This document shows positions 1 to 10,219 of a DNA stretch of 64,000 bases, piece after piece. The stretch is from Bombardia bombarda (lineage: Eukaryota; Ascomycota; Sordariomycetes; Sordariales; Lasiosphaeriaceae). Under the pieces are notes generated by a model that ran no database searches, was not told where the DNA came from, and worked only from the letters and a program-made list of their open reading frames with translations. How positions within the stretch are numbered: the first letter of the stretch is position 1; the number at the start of each line of letters is the position of its first letter. The stretch spans positions 9,509,001 through 9,573,000 of the forward strand of contig JAULSR010000001.1 in the NCBI GenBank assembly GCA_030512295.1, given 5' to 3'. A program made the translations under genes and the position numbers.

Positions 1-286
1 CAGCAGGGACCTGTCCAGAGCGGCACACGTAGAAGCGGCACATGGGGTACTCCAGCTCAAGGCGGCAGATAGGGCAGCGGTTGCCAGTACCAGCGCGTTG
101 GGAGTCTATGCACTCAGAGCAGAAGACGTGGCCGCAGGGGAGCAGGCAGGTAGCAGGAGTGAGGGTGTCCTCCTTGGGGTCCGCAGGGAGGCCAAGGGGG
201 TTCATCCAGCAGAGAGAACATTCGAGTTCAGTCTTCTCCACCAGGAAGGTGTGGGCAGGGTTAGGAACGTAGCACTCACGAGGCAT
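1..286 (-). CDS. RING-type zinc finger protein, N-terminal part (cut by window edge)
   Basis: The minus strand is open from an ATG at 284-286 to the left edge, about 95 residues. The peptide begins MPRECYVPNP and carries a RING-like zinc ligand series. First come C-x2-C (CSLC, about residues 29-32), then CGHVFCSEC (C-x-H-x2-C-x2-C), then CPIC. This is a C3HC4-like RING; family members usually act as E3 ubiquitin ligases or as zinc-binding scaffolds. The rest of the gene lies outside the window, so the target and full domain set cannot be judged. A splice donor near the left edge is possible (GTCCCT at about 10). The start is the first ATG after an upstream stretch with stops. Confidence is high for the RING and low for any specific role. 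Confidence 0.75.
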   Translation of the reverse strand, partial: MPRECYVPNPAHTFLVEKTELECSLCWMNPLGLPADPKEDTLTPATCLLPCGHVFCSECIDSQRAGTGNRCPICRLELEYPMCRFYVCRSGQVPA

Positions 287-867
287 GGTGTTTGGTTGTT
301 TGGTTGTTTTAGGCACTGCCTTGTTAGATGTTTGTTGTGGGTGTTTGTTGTGAGTGTTGTGAATGTGGTTGTGATTGCTGTGATTGTGATGATGAGCGAG
401 ATGAGGAGGATGAAGACCAGGAGATAGTCCTCATTAAATACCAGACCCATGGACTCGTCAAGGAGGATGAGAGAACAAAGTGTTGTGATCTAGGGCATTG
501 TCTAAACCGCCAGACAAAGAACGTCGGGGTGAGAGAGCTTCAACAATGCATTTGTTCCCTTCCTCCTCGAACAACGAATAAAGGATGACAATCTTTCTGT
601 TTCTATCAACGATGACAATCGATTCTTTGAGGATAGCAAGAAACTGAAATCTATTGTTTCGTCCGGCACTTTTGTACAAAGAAGGAATAAAGAGGGCGAG
701 CCAAGCACAAAGGCGTTGCCGCCGTCACTGCGGCGGAAACAATGTGCGCTCCATGTCCACTCAGGACGACGCCGACCCTGTCCCTTCCCTGGTAGACTCC
801 AAGGCTGTTATTTACAGTGAAAAGGTAGAAGGGCTTCTCGAGATTGAGTAGTGGGTGGTGGGTGGTA
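287..867. other. Intergenic: RING gene promoter and 3' flank of complex I subunit gene
   Basis: No coding region is supported here. The stretch holds the upstream region of the RING gene (minus) and the downstream region of the small complex I gene (minus). Short ORFs on both strands have no recognisable content. Confidence 0.5.
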
Positions 868-1337
868 TCATGAACTCTTCTGCGCCTTCTCCTTTTCCGC
901 CCGCTCATGCTCGATGATCTGCTTGCTCCAGCTGTAGGCGGAACACACGAGTTGTCAGCAAACCAATCGTAAGAGACCTGTGTGGTGGGACGTACTATCT
1001 GCTGGGATAGAAGCGGTCGGGCTCGGGCATCTTGTGGCGGAACTCGCGCTCGGCGCTCAGCTTCCATACAAGAGCCGTGATGCCGACGACAGCGAGGCCG
1101 AGGACGGCCGTGTTGGCCTTCCAGTTCTTGGGCTGCGCATACCAGCCACCGGCCGGCGACCAGACGTGCTTGGGATAGCTAGATGCGAAGGCGATCGGTT
1201 AGGCATTCGCTGGGGTGCTGGTGGGCAAGTGTTGGCGGTTTAAACTCACGGAACCTTGGGACCGCCGCCCTGTCAATTGCCATCTTGTTAGCAAGCCATA
1301 AATCAATTGGGCATCAGGACTATTAGATACCCACCAT
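868..1337 (-). CDS. Probable mitochondrial complex I accessory subunit, single-TM, 89 aa, four exons
   Basis: Exons on the minus strand are 1335-1337 (only the ATG), 1250-1269, 996-1178 and 868-931. Together they give 270 nt with all introns bounded by GT-AG (donors GTGGGT, GTGAGT, GTACGT). The protein starts MGGGPKVPYPKHVWSPAGGW, has one hydrophobic segment (about residues 28-46, NTAVLGLAVVGITALVW) and a charged C-terminus with YWSKQIIEHERAEKEK. Size, the single membrane span after a PxxxW-rich start, and the SAEREFRHKMPEP segment resemble small fungal NADH:ubiquinone oxidoreductase accessory subunits. There is a weak resemblance to the C-terminal half of NDUFB4. The role would be structural, in the complex I membrane arm of the inner mitochondrial membrane. 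It is divergent from a mitochondrial ribosomal protein gene, which fits a mitochondrial role. The split after the ATG codon hides the gene from simple ORF calling. The subunit name is inferred from memory of the family, not from a search. Confidence 0.7.
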
Positions 1338-1924
1338 TTTGAAGTAGATTCGGGGGGACGCGACGTGGCTTGGGTCTGGATCGAAGGTTCTGCGGCGACA
1401 GCAGAGCTCGATTCTATCAATTAGCAGCCAAGGACGGCGCTGTCGTGAGGTCGCGCAAGCTAGCGTCGTCGATACCTAGGTACACCTGCTGCCCCCCTGC
1501 CCGGGCCTGAATTGACCTGGAGGACCAATGGTTAATCCGCTGGGATGTGAGGGGAAAAGCGGGGCACTTTTCCAACTAGGGGGCTTCCCGATGGACCGGC
1601 AATGCGATGAAAAACGCGCCAAGAAAGGGAGCTCCTTATGTCAGCCACTTTTCTGGCAGCTAGCGATCCCTGCTCCTCTGCCACACGGGTCTGGCTTCAG
1701 TTTTGGAGAACTTTTTTCCTGTCCGTGTTTAAACGGCCCATTTCGAACCTACGATCAGCGCGACGACGACGGACCAGAACGCGACGACGGACCGAGCAGC
1801 AGAAGCAGCACCGCATTCATCCGGCAGACTCGCACATTTCCCGTTCACGCATCGACCGGGCTCCCGACCGCCAGCTGAGCTGCCTCGCAATTGAGGCTAT
1901 TCTCGAGTGTCTTCGAAGCCGCCC
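1338..1924. promoter_or_regulatory. Shared divergent promoter of complex I subunit and MRPL3 genes
   Basis: About 590 bases separate the starts of two divergently transcribed genes for mitochondrial proteins. No ORF here looks real. The arrangement suggests a common bidirectional control region. No specific factor site is called. Confidence 0.45.
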
Positions 1925-3265
1925 ATGACGAGGTTACGGCTCGACAGATGGGCGGGCCAGCTGCACGTCGTGGCTCGCCCGGCGGCCGCTCTTAGACATG
2001 CTGCCAGACCTGCGCGCCTCTGTCTCTCCGCCACCTCTACCCTACGCAACACCCGCCAAATATCCACAAATGGTGCCGCCGCCGCCGCCGAGCCCTACGA
2101 CGACGGGACAGACCATGCGCGCTTCCCGCCCCTCGAGCAGCTCCCCCCCTCGGTCGCCGGTTACCCTTCTCCTTTACCAGAGCGGGCACTCAAGTCGGCC
2201 AAGCTAGCCGCCCTCCACGCCCGTCTGTCGCTCCCCGCCAAACTCCCTCTCCAGACGCTCGCCAGGACGCTCGTCGATGCCTCGGCAGACGAGCACCCCA
2301 ACTTCAACAACTCCAACCTTGCCTTCGTCGGCCACACCCTCATTAATTACCACATGGCCGAATACCTCATGTGCCGCTTCCCCCGTCTTCCCATGACCGT
2401 CATGTATGCGGCCATGGAGGCTTACGCCGGCAAGAAGTCGCTCTTCAACGTCGCCCGGTCATGGGGTGTTGACGCGGCCGCCGCTCCCGGTGGTGAGGTC
2501 GACCCCGGCCTGCTCCAGTTCGTTTTCGACAAGCCCGGCGTTGCCATGGTGCGCTTCGGCTACAAGCGTACGGAGGAGGCATACCTCGAAAAATATAAGT
2601 GGAGGCGCGGTATCTCCAGTCGTATCATGTACGACGACGACTTCGGCGACCTTATCACCAAGTCTGAAGGTATCGACACAGAAGCTGGTGTGCAGAAGCC
2701 CCAAAAGACCCAGGAGGAGCTGGACGACGAGGCCGAATTGGAGGGCGGCGAGTACGAGTCGGAAAGCGACCACATGTCGTACGGCAATATCAACACCGAG
2801 GCCATCGCTGAGCGCGCCCACGCCAACCACGTGCGCGCCGTCGTCGGTGCCGTCTACGTGCACTGCGGCCGCGAGGCCGTCCAGTCCTTCATCAAGGCCC
2901 ACATCCTCTCCCGGACGCTCAACTTCGAGTCTCTCTTCAAGTTCAAGAACCCCATCCGCGAGCTGGCGCTGCTGTGCGCCCGCGAGGAGTTTGAGCACCC
3001 CGTCGCCCGCCTCCTGTCCGAGACTGGTCGCGCCTCACGCACCCCCGTCTACGTCGTCGGCATCTACAGCGGCAGCGACAAGCTCGGCGAGGGCGCCGGC
3101 TCCAGCCTCGTGACGGCCCGCTACAAGGCCGTCATGAACACCCTCAAGGCCTGGTACCTCTACAGCCCCAAGGAGCACGTCCGCGTGCCCAGCGATATGC
3201 TGATCGAGGGCGCCAAGCCATGGGAGCCAGTATACGTTGATATTGGCGAGATCATTGCCAACTAG
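1925..3265 (+). CDS. MRPL3: Mitochondrial large-subunit ribosomal protein mL44 (RNase III-like fold)
   Basis: A single uninterrupted ORF. An in-frame ATG at 1907 gives 452 aa. The ATG at 1925 (446 aa) is preferred because the protein then begins MTRLRLDRWAG and runs directly into an Arg/Ala/Ser-rich mitochondrial targeting region up to about residue 50. The body matches the fungal Mrpl3/mL44 family. A degenerate RNase III domain spans about residues 85-330 (NFNNSNLAFVGHTLINYHM, then LPMTVMYAAMEAYAG). It is followed by a double-stranded-RNA-binding-like C-terminus (GSSLVTARYKAVMNTLKAWY). An acidic insertion (about residues 260-290, EELDDEAELEGGEYESES) sits between them. mL44 is a structural protein of the mitoribosomal large subunit; the RNase III catalytic function is regarded as lost in the family. 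Its neighbour is a complex I subunit gene in divergent orientation. Confidence 0.92.
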   Translation: MTRLRLDRWAGQLHVVARPAAALRHAARPARLCLSATSTLRNTRQISTNGAAAAAEPYDDGTDHARFPPLEQLPPSVAGYPSPLPERALKSAKLAALHARLSLPAKLPLQTLARTLVDASADEHPNFNNSNLAFVGHTLINYHMAEYLMCRFPRLPMTVMYAAMEAYAGKKSLFNVARSWGVDAAAAPGGEVDPGLLQFVFDKPGVAMVRFGYKRTEEAYLEKYKWRRGISSRIMYDDDFGDLITKSEGIDTEAGVQKPQKTQEELDDEAELEGGEYESESDHMSYGNINTEAIAERAHANHVRAVVGAVYVHCGREAVQSFIKAHILSRTLNFESLFKFKNPIRELALLCAREEFEHPVARLLSETGRASRTPVYVVGIYSGSDKLGEGAGSSLVTARYKAVMNTLKAWYLYSPKEHVRVPSDMLIEGAKPWEPVYVDIGEIIAN

Positions 3266-4418
3266 ACGCAGTTTTGTGTTTGTATGATGAAAAGCTTCAT
3301 TCTACTCCAATAGGTGTTTTGGCGGCCGCCGGCTGTGTGCTTATTTTTTTTTCGTGATAAAGATCCCCCAAAGAGAGAGAGAGTGAGAAAGAGACACAAG
3401 TTGGCGCGTCGGGCGGGATTAAAAGAAAAATAAGGGAAGCAGTGTGGAACCCGCCATGCCAAAGATAGAGGATGAGACGAGAAATCGTCTGGTGTGTGAT
3501 GTACGAAAATATAACCGCCTATTGGTATAATTGCATATAGGGAAAAACGGGGGGAAACCCGGAAGGGAAGGGAGGGGGCCAGACATTATCGTCATCATCA
3601 TCATCGTCGCCTATACACACACACAACACATCCACAAATCTAACCGCGAGCGCACTATCCACGTGCGCAAGCTTATCTCTTCCATTACCTCCTCCTATCC
3701 TCATTCCCCAAGGCCCGCGACATTCTCTTAGCAGAAGGAGAAAGAAAGGGGAGAGAGGTGGGGATGGGTCGGAGGGCTGGACACAGAGAAACATTGTATA
3801 TTTTGTCACACCAGTTCTTATAGACCATCCCGTCAATTCTTGTTTCCGTCCATCTAGAAGGGGTGGGTGGGCGATGGGCGGCATCTTTTATCTCTGGTCG
3901 TATCAGTGTATATTATTTATATTTATATCAGGAAGAGAATTTAAAAAACTATATAAAAAGAAGTGGACATGAAATTCGTGATTGATATCTGAACGTTTTC
4001 ACTTAACCCGAATTTGTTTTCCACAGACACACGTACGTCCAGCAAGTGCTCTTACATAACAACGGGAAGAGAGCATATTGAGAGATGAGCCTTTGTGCAT
4101 TAATGGTACATAGACGCAATGCCTTCTTCTATCTAAGTTACTCAGTTATTTAGTTACATCTTTTCATGTCCCTACCATCCATTCCGTCGTCTATTCTCTA
4201 AAAGGGGTATATCATCCATCCGTCTAACCATCCAGCCAAGCTATCGAAACCGCAACGCTTTTCTTCTTATGTTCTTCTCCTCCTCCTTTACAACTAACCA
4301 GCCCCCCTGCACTACATTCCATTTTTGAACAACACATGTGAACACCAACACCCACCCCCCTCAACCCCCCATCAACTAAAATGATCCCCCTCCCCCAACT
4401 TCCCTCCCCACCCCATCC
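3266..4418. other. Intergenic between convergent MRPL3 and phospholipase genes
   Basis: This contains the 3' flanks of two convergent genes. It is pyrimidine-rich and AT-rich in patches, with simple-sequence stretches (GAGA near 3375, CATCAT near 3595). No gene is supported. Confidence 0.5.
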
Positions 4419-6833
4419 TCACCCTCCTCCTCCTCCTCCTCTCCTCCCTCCTCCTCGCTCATCCTCCCCTCCCTCCCTCTCCTCCCTCCTCTTCTTCTTC
4501 CTCTCATACACCGCCCTCACCGTCGCCCGAATCTGCCCCTTCCCCTCCTCGTAGTTCGCCCTCGCCAGCGCCACCACGCCGTCAATCTGCTCCGGCGTGT
4601 ACACGAAATTCCACGTGCTCATATAATCGCTCACCGCCGGGTCCACGCCGGGCACCACCTTCTCGTTCGCCAGGAACGGCAAGTACACAACCGCCAGCCC
4701 CGCGTCGGGCTCCATGAGCTGCCACGTGCTCATATCATCAATCGGCGGCGGCGGCGGGCCCGAGCTGCGCTCCTGCGTCGTGCCCACCCACACCGTGCAG
4801 TAGCCCAGCTCGCGCCTCGTCTGGTCCGCCCGCTGCGCCTCCGTCGTCTGCTTCCTGTCTCCGTCAGACTCGTCCCGCGACGCGCCCGCTTCGGCCCGCC
4901 GCGCCGCCTGGTTGAGCTTAGCCTCGGCCAGCTTCACCTCGGCGTCCTCGCTCGACACACCTTCGGCCTTATCCAGCTCCCGCGCCGTCGTGGCTGGCGA
5001 CGTGCTCTCCTTGGGCCAGCCGATACCCACCGGCCATCCCTTAATCCCGCGCTGGCGCGCGTACCCATCAACCACAGACAGCCAATTCCCCGTCTTGATG
5101 TCCGCCGACGCGTCAAACGCCACCAACACATCGACATTCCTGCCCGGCCGCAGCAGCGGATAAATAGGCAAGTTATTCGACATGCCCGCGTCCATCAGCT
5201 GTATATAGTCCTCATTATACACGCCCGCCGGCACCGTCGCGGGCAGCTTGCCCTGCATGCCATGCACAAAGTTGGGCAGCGTAGCCGGGTCGATCGGGTG
5301 CACCTTGCTCAGATCCTCGTTGTGGCCCCAGATGAGGTCGTCGACGGCGCCCAGCCCGGCGAGGCTCTGCACGAGCGGGCGCACCTCGCGGTAGTAGTGC
5401 GATAGCGTCGCGCAGAACGCGCTGCCCCAGATGCCCATGAGCAGCGGGATGCGGATCTCGGGCGGCCGGAACCCGTCGGCGGTCGGCTGGTCGACGCCGT
5501 TGCTGAAGCGGCGGCCCATGGCCCAGGTGGGGATCCCGGCCGCGAACTCCTCGCTGAAGAACTCGTAGGGCGTGATCTCGAACCATTGGAACCAGGCTTC
5601 TTTCTTGGCGCGGTCTTTGGCTGCTTCTGAGGGGGGCGCGGAAGAAGAAGAAGATTCGGCGCCGATCTCGGGGATCTCGTGGCGCACGGCCGTGTAGATG
5701 GGCAGGGGGTTCTGCCCGTACTGGATGTATTTCTTTTGGTTGGAGAGCTTGAAGTCGCGCTCGTTGACGCCGAGCTCGCCCTTGGGGACGAGCAGTCGTG
5801 CGGCCAGGAGGGTTCCGTAGGCGTCGACGAGGCCGAAGCCGGCGTCAGGGTTGCCCATGGCCTTCTCCATCATGCCGCTTAGGAGGTACTTGTTGGTTGG
5901 CGCCGAGATTAGGGAGTTGAAGGCGGCTGGCGGGTACGCAATGTGTAGATTGATGCGCGCTTTGAGGTGGTCAATGGCGCGGTGCAGGTCCCCTCCTGTG
6001 ATGGAGGAGTAGAAGAGCGACTGAAGCCAGCACGAGCCGCTGACGCCCGACATGTAAGTGACACAGTCGAACAGGCCGTCCTCCGCCGTGGCGAGGTATG
6101 ACCCCGTGCCGGCAACGAGGGCCCTGAGGCCGCCCCCTGAGCTGGACACAGCGATCACAGGGACGTCGTCAGGGTGGACGTCCTTTTCATCGATGCCGAG
6201 GTATTTCGCCAGCGCGACGGCTGTCACCTTCCTCCTCCGCGACAAAAACTCCTGCTCGTCGTCGCAAAGATGTTCCGACACGCGCACCTTGGCCGCGTAG
6301 TTTATCTCGGGGTTGATGGTGGGATCGTGGGCTTCGCGCCAGATTTCGTCAGCCAGCGATCCTGGCTCCATGTTGAGCTCGCGCTGCAGCTTCCTGACAT
6401 ACGCCGGGATGTTCTTTGACCATTCGGGCAAGAATAGGTCGACGACCGTGTCTGACAGCTTGCTGGCGTCGAACTGGACTGCTGAGGAAAGGCCCTCAAA
6501 GCTGCTGGCGAACGTGTTCCATGCGGTCTGGTCGGCCTCGTTCTCCTTGTTGGTGTCGTCGGCGGCGGCTGCGGCGGCAGCCCGAGCAGCCTCGTCAGCC
6601 GTCCTGTCCTTAGTCGCGAGATGCTGAGACACATCAGTCGGGTAAAGCGAGTATATAAGCAAGGCGCTGATGGCTACCCCTGTGAGTGGCCTAGAGACGA
6701 AGCTCTTGGCCTTTACTTGATCCGGTTTCTGTTGTCGCGACCAGAAGAAGCCATTGCGCGCCTGTTGGCGCGGCCATAGGAAGGTCGAGAGACGCGCCGC
6801 AGGACGCCTCAGCTGGTGGCCAAGTCGCGCCAT
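4419..6833 (-). CDS. cPLA2-family phospholipase A2/lysophospholipase, N-terminally membrane-anchored, 804 aa
   Basis: A single exon. The catalytic domain of the cytosolic phospholipase A2 group is clear. The oxyanion loop SSSGGGLRA is at about residues 230-238. The nucleophile motif GVSGS has its Ser at about 265. The acid motif DAGMSNNLP has its Asp at about 548 and is followed by RNVDVLVAFD, as in group IV PLA2. It would release fatty acids from glycerophospholipids and lysophospholipids. No C2 domain is present. Instead the N-terminus is Arg-rich (residues 1-46), followed by one hydrophobic stretch (about 50-64, LTGVAISALLIYSLY). That looks like a mitochondrial presequence with an inner-membrane anchor, or a signal anchor. 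The C-terminal 35 residues are a Lys/Arg/Glu then Gly-rich low-complexity tail. The start chosen is the first ATG before the basic presequence. Substrate and exact location are inferred. Confidence 0.88.
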   Translation of the reverse strand: MARLGHQLRRPAARLSTFLWPRQQARNGFFWSRQQKPDQVKAKSFVSRPLTGVAISALLIYSLYPTDVSQHLATKDRTADEAARAAAAAAADDTNKENEADQTAWNTFASSFEGLSSAVQFDASKLSDTVVDLFLPEWSKNIPAYVRKLQRELNMEPGSLADEIWREAHDPTINPEINYAAKVRVSEHLCDDEQEFLSRRRKVTAVALAKYLGIDEKDVHPDDVPVIAVSSSGGGLRALVAGTGSYLATAEDGLFDCVTYMSGVSGSCWLQSLFYSSITGGDLHRAIDHLKARINLHIAYPPAAFNSLISAPTNKYLLSGMMEKAMGNPDAGFGLVDAYGTLLAARLLVPKGELGVNERDFKLSNQKKYIQYGQNPLPIYTAVRHEIPEIGAESSSSSAPPSEAAKDRAKKEAWFQWFEITPYEFFSEEFAAGIPTWAMGRRFSNGVDQPTADGFRPPEIRIPLLMGIWGSAFCATLSHYYREVRPLVQSLAGLGAVDDLIWGHNEDLSKVHPIDPATLPNFVHGMQGKLPATVPAGVYNEDYIQLMDAGMSNNLPIYPLLRPGRNVDVLVAFDASADIKTGNWLSVVDGYARQRGIKGWPVGIGWPKESTSPATTARELDKAEGVSSEDAEVKLAEAKLNQAARRAEAGASRDESDGDRKQTTEAQRADQTRRELGYCTVWVGTTQERSSGPPPPPIDDMSTWQLMEPDAGLAVVYLPFLANEKVVPGVDPAVSDYMSTWNFVYTPEQIDGVVALARANYEEGKGQIRATVRAVYERKKKRREEREGGEDERGGGRRGGGGGG

Positions 6834-9300
6834 GTCTCCGTCTTTCGGGTTGAACCAGAATCAGGTGAGCTTGGGGGGTTTCACGGGAGTGAGATTGAAT
6901 GGCGATTACGGTGAAACATTATTTGGTGATTTGAAAGAAGAAAAGATATTGCCGCCTTCTCCTTAATCCTCATCAGACATCGTCGCCGGATATTGCCGCC
7001 CAGGAACAAGATAATTATTTTTGCCTCTAATATGTCGGCCTTGTCGAGCAAAACTTGGTTGTCGAGGTGGTTGCAGAAAAGACGCGCACGAATCGTTACA
7101 TCATCGCCAAGAGCTGGGCTCCACGACGGAGGAGCTTTCCGCAGCTCCTCCACTCTCTAGCTCAGGTACAGCCGACGATACTCCGTGCAACGTTTCGGCG
7201 CCCTTCATCATTGGCCTCGGCAGCAGCACCGCTAATTAAGTTTACAAACTGGCCGAACCTTTCTTTCATGGACAAAACCCGAGATTATTTTAATCCCAAC
7301 TGTGGCTTCAACTGTTTGGGTCGCCGGTAACCATAATACCGTATTTTCTTTTACACTGCAGTCCGTGCCTTATCAGACAACCCACGGGCCACAACTGTAA
7401 TTGCATGTGCCTCACTCAGCGGCCGCGGCATCTGTGACTTTCCCCAGAGTCTTGGCCAAGTACCCGATGGCTCGTGCTTCTTTCGCTGGCTGCATCTCTT
7501 CACATTTAATCTTGAGCCGAAATCAGCCAACCAGCAACGAGCAGGGACAAATCCTGGACCCTTGACATACTAGCCGTTGCGTTGGCTGTGAGAAGGTGAG
7601 AACCTAATAAATCCTTCTAGCAAGAGCTCAGATTCTCAAAGTTGCAAAAGGACTCTCGAGACCCAACCCTTTTATTTCTTCCCCCCTTTCCTTTCTTTTC
7701 CTCTTTTTGCTGTGAATCTCTCTGCTTTTCCCGCCCCCGCCCCTCTCTTTTGGGTGGTGGTGTTCCCGCTGCACAGACGCGAGGCCAATGCGCGGATGCC
7801 ACATCAGGGGACGGGATAGTGGTTGCACAGGGCACGGGGTTCCCAACGAGACTCCCGCGGGAAGAACATTCAACAGCCATTGGAGAATTCTCTATATGCA
7901 GTTCAACGGCTGAGCTAGGCAAACCAACTCGTTGTGGTTTTTTTTTTGCCTTCGAAGCGGCATTGGGTGAGTTGAAGCGGACAGCGCGTGTTTGGTTCAT
8001 TGGAAGGAAGGAACGGAGGATCTCTCGGGAAGCTCTGAGCTTAGAACCCGCCAGGGCACACGAGGGGTTAGCCTAGGAAGGGTCTAGTTTCATCTCTTCA
8101 CGTGCAGCTCAATTTCGATCGACGACTGCTCTCCTTTTCGCTCCTTCCTTCTCGTGGACTGCGGCGGGAACCCGGTGTGACATGTTTGCACCTCGATGGC
8201 CAGTAAGGTGTGCGCCTGGCCGTTTCGTGGAAGGAACGCTGGAGGAACACACACCATGGCGGGTGTAAAATCGACTGATGCATCTCACGGCAGGAATAAC
8301 CAGTACGTGGTGTTAGGGCCATCGGCCAGCACCGTCGTTCTTAGGTTCTGTGATTTGTTCGCCCCAATCCCGCGACACCAAAAAGAACAACGGTGCTTTT
8401 GAAACACTGGATCCAATCAAGCCTTCGTCCCAAGTCGATGTGGAAACGAGCAGCGACTAGGGCTGCAGAAACCCGAGCGCGGTGTAAGAGTGTCTAATTT
8501 AGGCCTCAGTTTCAGACGTTTACCCATCCCGAGTTCGAGCAAATGCTGTGTATCTAATGCTATGAGCTGTGTCGGAGGGAGTTTGGAATTTCTGGGCAAA
8601 GATTGATGTCTCGAAGAGATATCTCGACTCTTATGATATCCAGCCTCCAGTGCGAACAAACACTCGGGAATTCCATGTCGGTAAGCTGCGGAGCTCCCAG
8701 AAGACTGGGTCTTGGTCCCCCAAAAGTTTATTTGTTCGATAATCGATATGCAGACTAGGCATCCTAGGTACTTCTGCTGTGTAAAAGCCGTAAAACCGTA
8801 CATCGGCAACGAACATGCATACATGCCGGTCGTAGAAGGTCCGCCATTCCCGCCATCGGACCGGTGCGCGCAGTTGAGACGATAAATTCGCACCTCGAAC
8901 GGTTTTGAAGATGCATCGTGATGATGGGTAACTCCCTTGTAATTATTTTTACTGGATGGCCTGGCGGGACTCCCACGAAATTGCAAGTGCTGGCTTTTAT
9001 CAAGCCTGGCGGCCAAGATTGGGGGAAATGCCAGCCAGAGCTGCAGCGAATCACAAGCTTCAGACCCCGGTACCCCGGTCGTTAATTCTCCACTGCATGC
9101 CCCTGTGCGCCTGTCAGGCAGTGGACAACGAGTGGGCATGCCCCTAAAAGCTGCTGCTAAACCCACCCGGGCAGCTGTCCCCCGTCCAAAGCAGCAGGTA
9201 CCCAAGCACGGGCACTCGGCCAAGCCAAGCAGCCCCTTTTGCTCCAGACGACGGGACACGGGCAGCAGACGGACGGGAATCCTCCCACCCAGGTTGCCCA
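6834..9300. other. Long gap between phospholipase and septin genes, no supported gene
   Basis: About 2.5 kb upstream of the phospholipase. A 296-codon minus-strand frame (8417-9307) and a 144-codon plus-strand frame (7642-8076) are open here. They have no domain, no signal peptide and an amino-acid composition like random translation, so they are not called as genes. Pyrimidine-rich runs (7670-7745) may belong to promoters or leaders. Confidence 0.45.
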
Positions 9301-10219
9301 GTCGCACCTAAATTTTTCCCTTTCGCTAACCGGCGACAACCCAACATTCTCCCATCATCACACCTACATTTCGTACCTTTGAACACTCATTTCGTATTCC
9401 TACGCGATCCAGCGTTACCTACAAGAATTCACCTGCCAGTTGCCTTAGAATCCTGCTCGCGGCGATCGCCATTGACACGCGACCATATCCTGGCTCGCCG
9501 TCTTTCCTGGTACGTACGTTGGCTACGTGATGCGTGATGCGTGATGTCTCCTTTCTCGACTCAAACCAGCCTCTTCACGGTCGGCCAGTCGAACCTGGCT
9601 TGATTGCCTCTCTCCTCCACTCTTGCCCGTCCGCCGCCCGCTTGCCCGCTACCGCCCTCGCACTGCTTGCCTGCCTGCCTTCTGCAGCATCGTGTTGTGC
9701 TCGCTGTCCTTTTCCCTTGTGATGGTCGTCCTGGCCAGCCAGAAACAAGATTTGGCTGCTACCGACCATCGTGGCCTCCCAGGCGACCTGCCTTGACAAG
9801 AACCGAGCTTTAAGACTAACCTCGCCTGCTTCCCTCTAGACTTCGCGCCTTCCCTCCAGTTCAGCGCTGCGGGTCACGACTGACCGGTCACTATTGAAAT
9901 GGGTAAGCACTTGCTTTTGTTCTTTGCCGGAGATGGCCGTGTTGTGTCTGGGTAGCAAACTGCAAGAAGCATCGTCGCGGATAGCCACCGCGACCACCTC
10001 ATCGCACCTTGCCCGACCTCGAAGGAAATCGCCCACAACCTGTCCTCATGGCCTGCGTCGGTTCTCTCCATCTCCTCTACAACAACATCACAGCTCGTTC
10101 TTCCGATACAGTCGCCGCATTCGTTCTCTGCCATCTACCTTTTCTTGGGATTCCCCTTTTTTTTTGGAAGACACAATCATCTTACCATCGAATTACTTCC
10201 CGCACACATATTGGCCAAG
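9301..10219 (+). promoter_or_regulatory. Pyrimidine-rich promoter and long 5' leader of septin gene
   Basis: The stretch is rich in CT runs and TCTC/CCTCC blocks, typical of strong fungal promoters and leaders. A short upstream ORF begins at 9899 (ATGGGTAAGC) and stops at 9955. The same ATGG/GTAAGC could instead be a tiny first exon or a 5'UTR donor site. A GATGCGTGATGCGTGATG direct repeat lies at about 9529-9546. Confidence 0.4.

Noticed and set aside
2459..2998. 179-codon frame antisense to MRPL3
   Set aside because: Exact shadow of a GC-biased coding exon; Leu/Val/Asp-rich as expected from the complementary strand of real codons.
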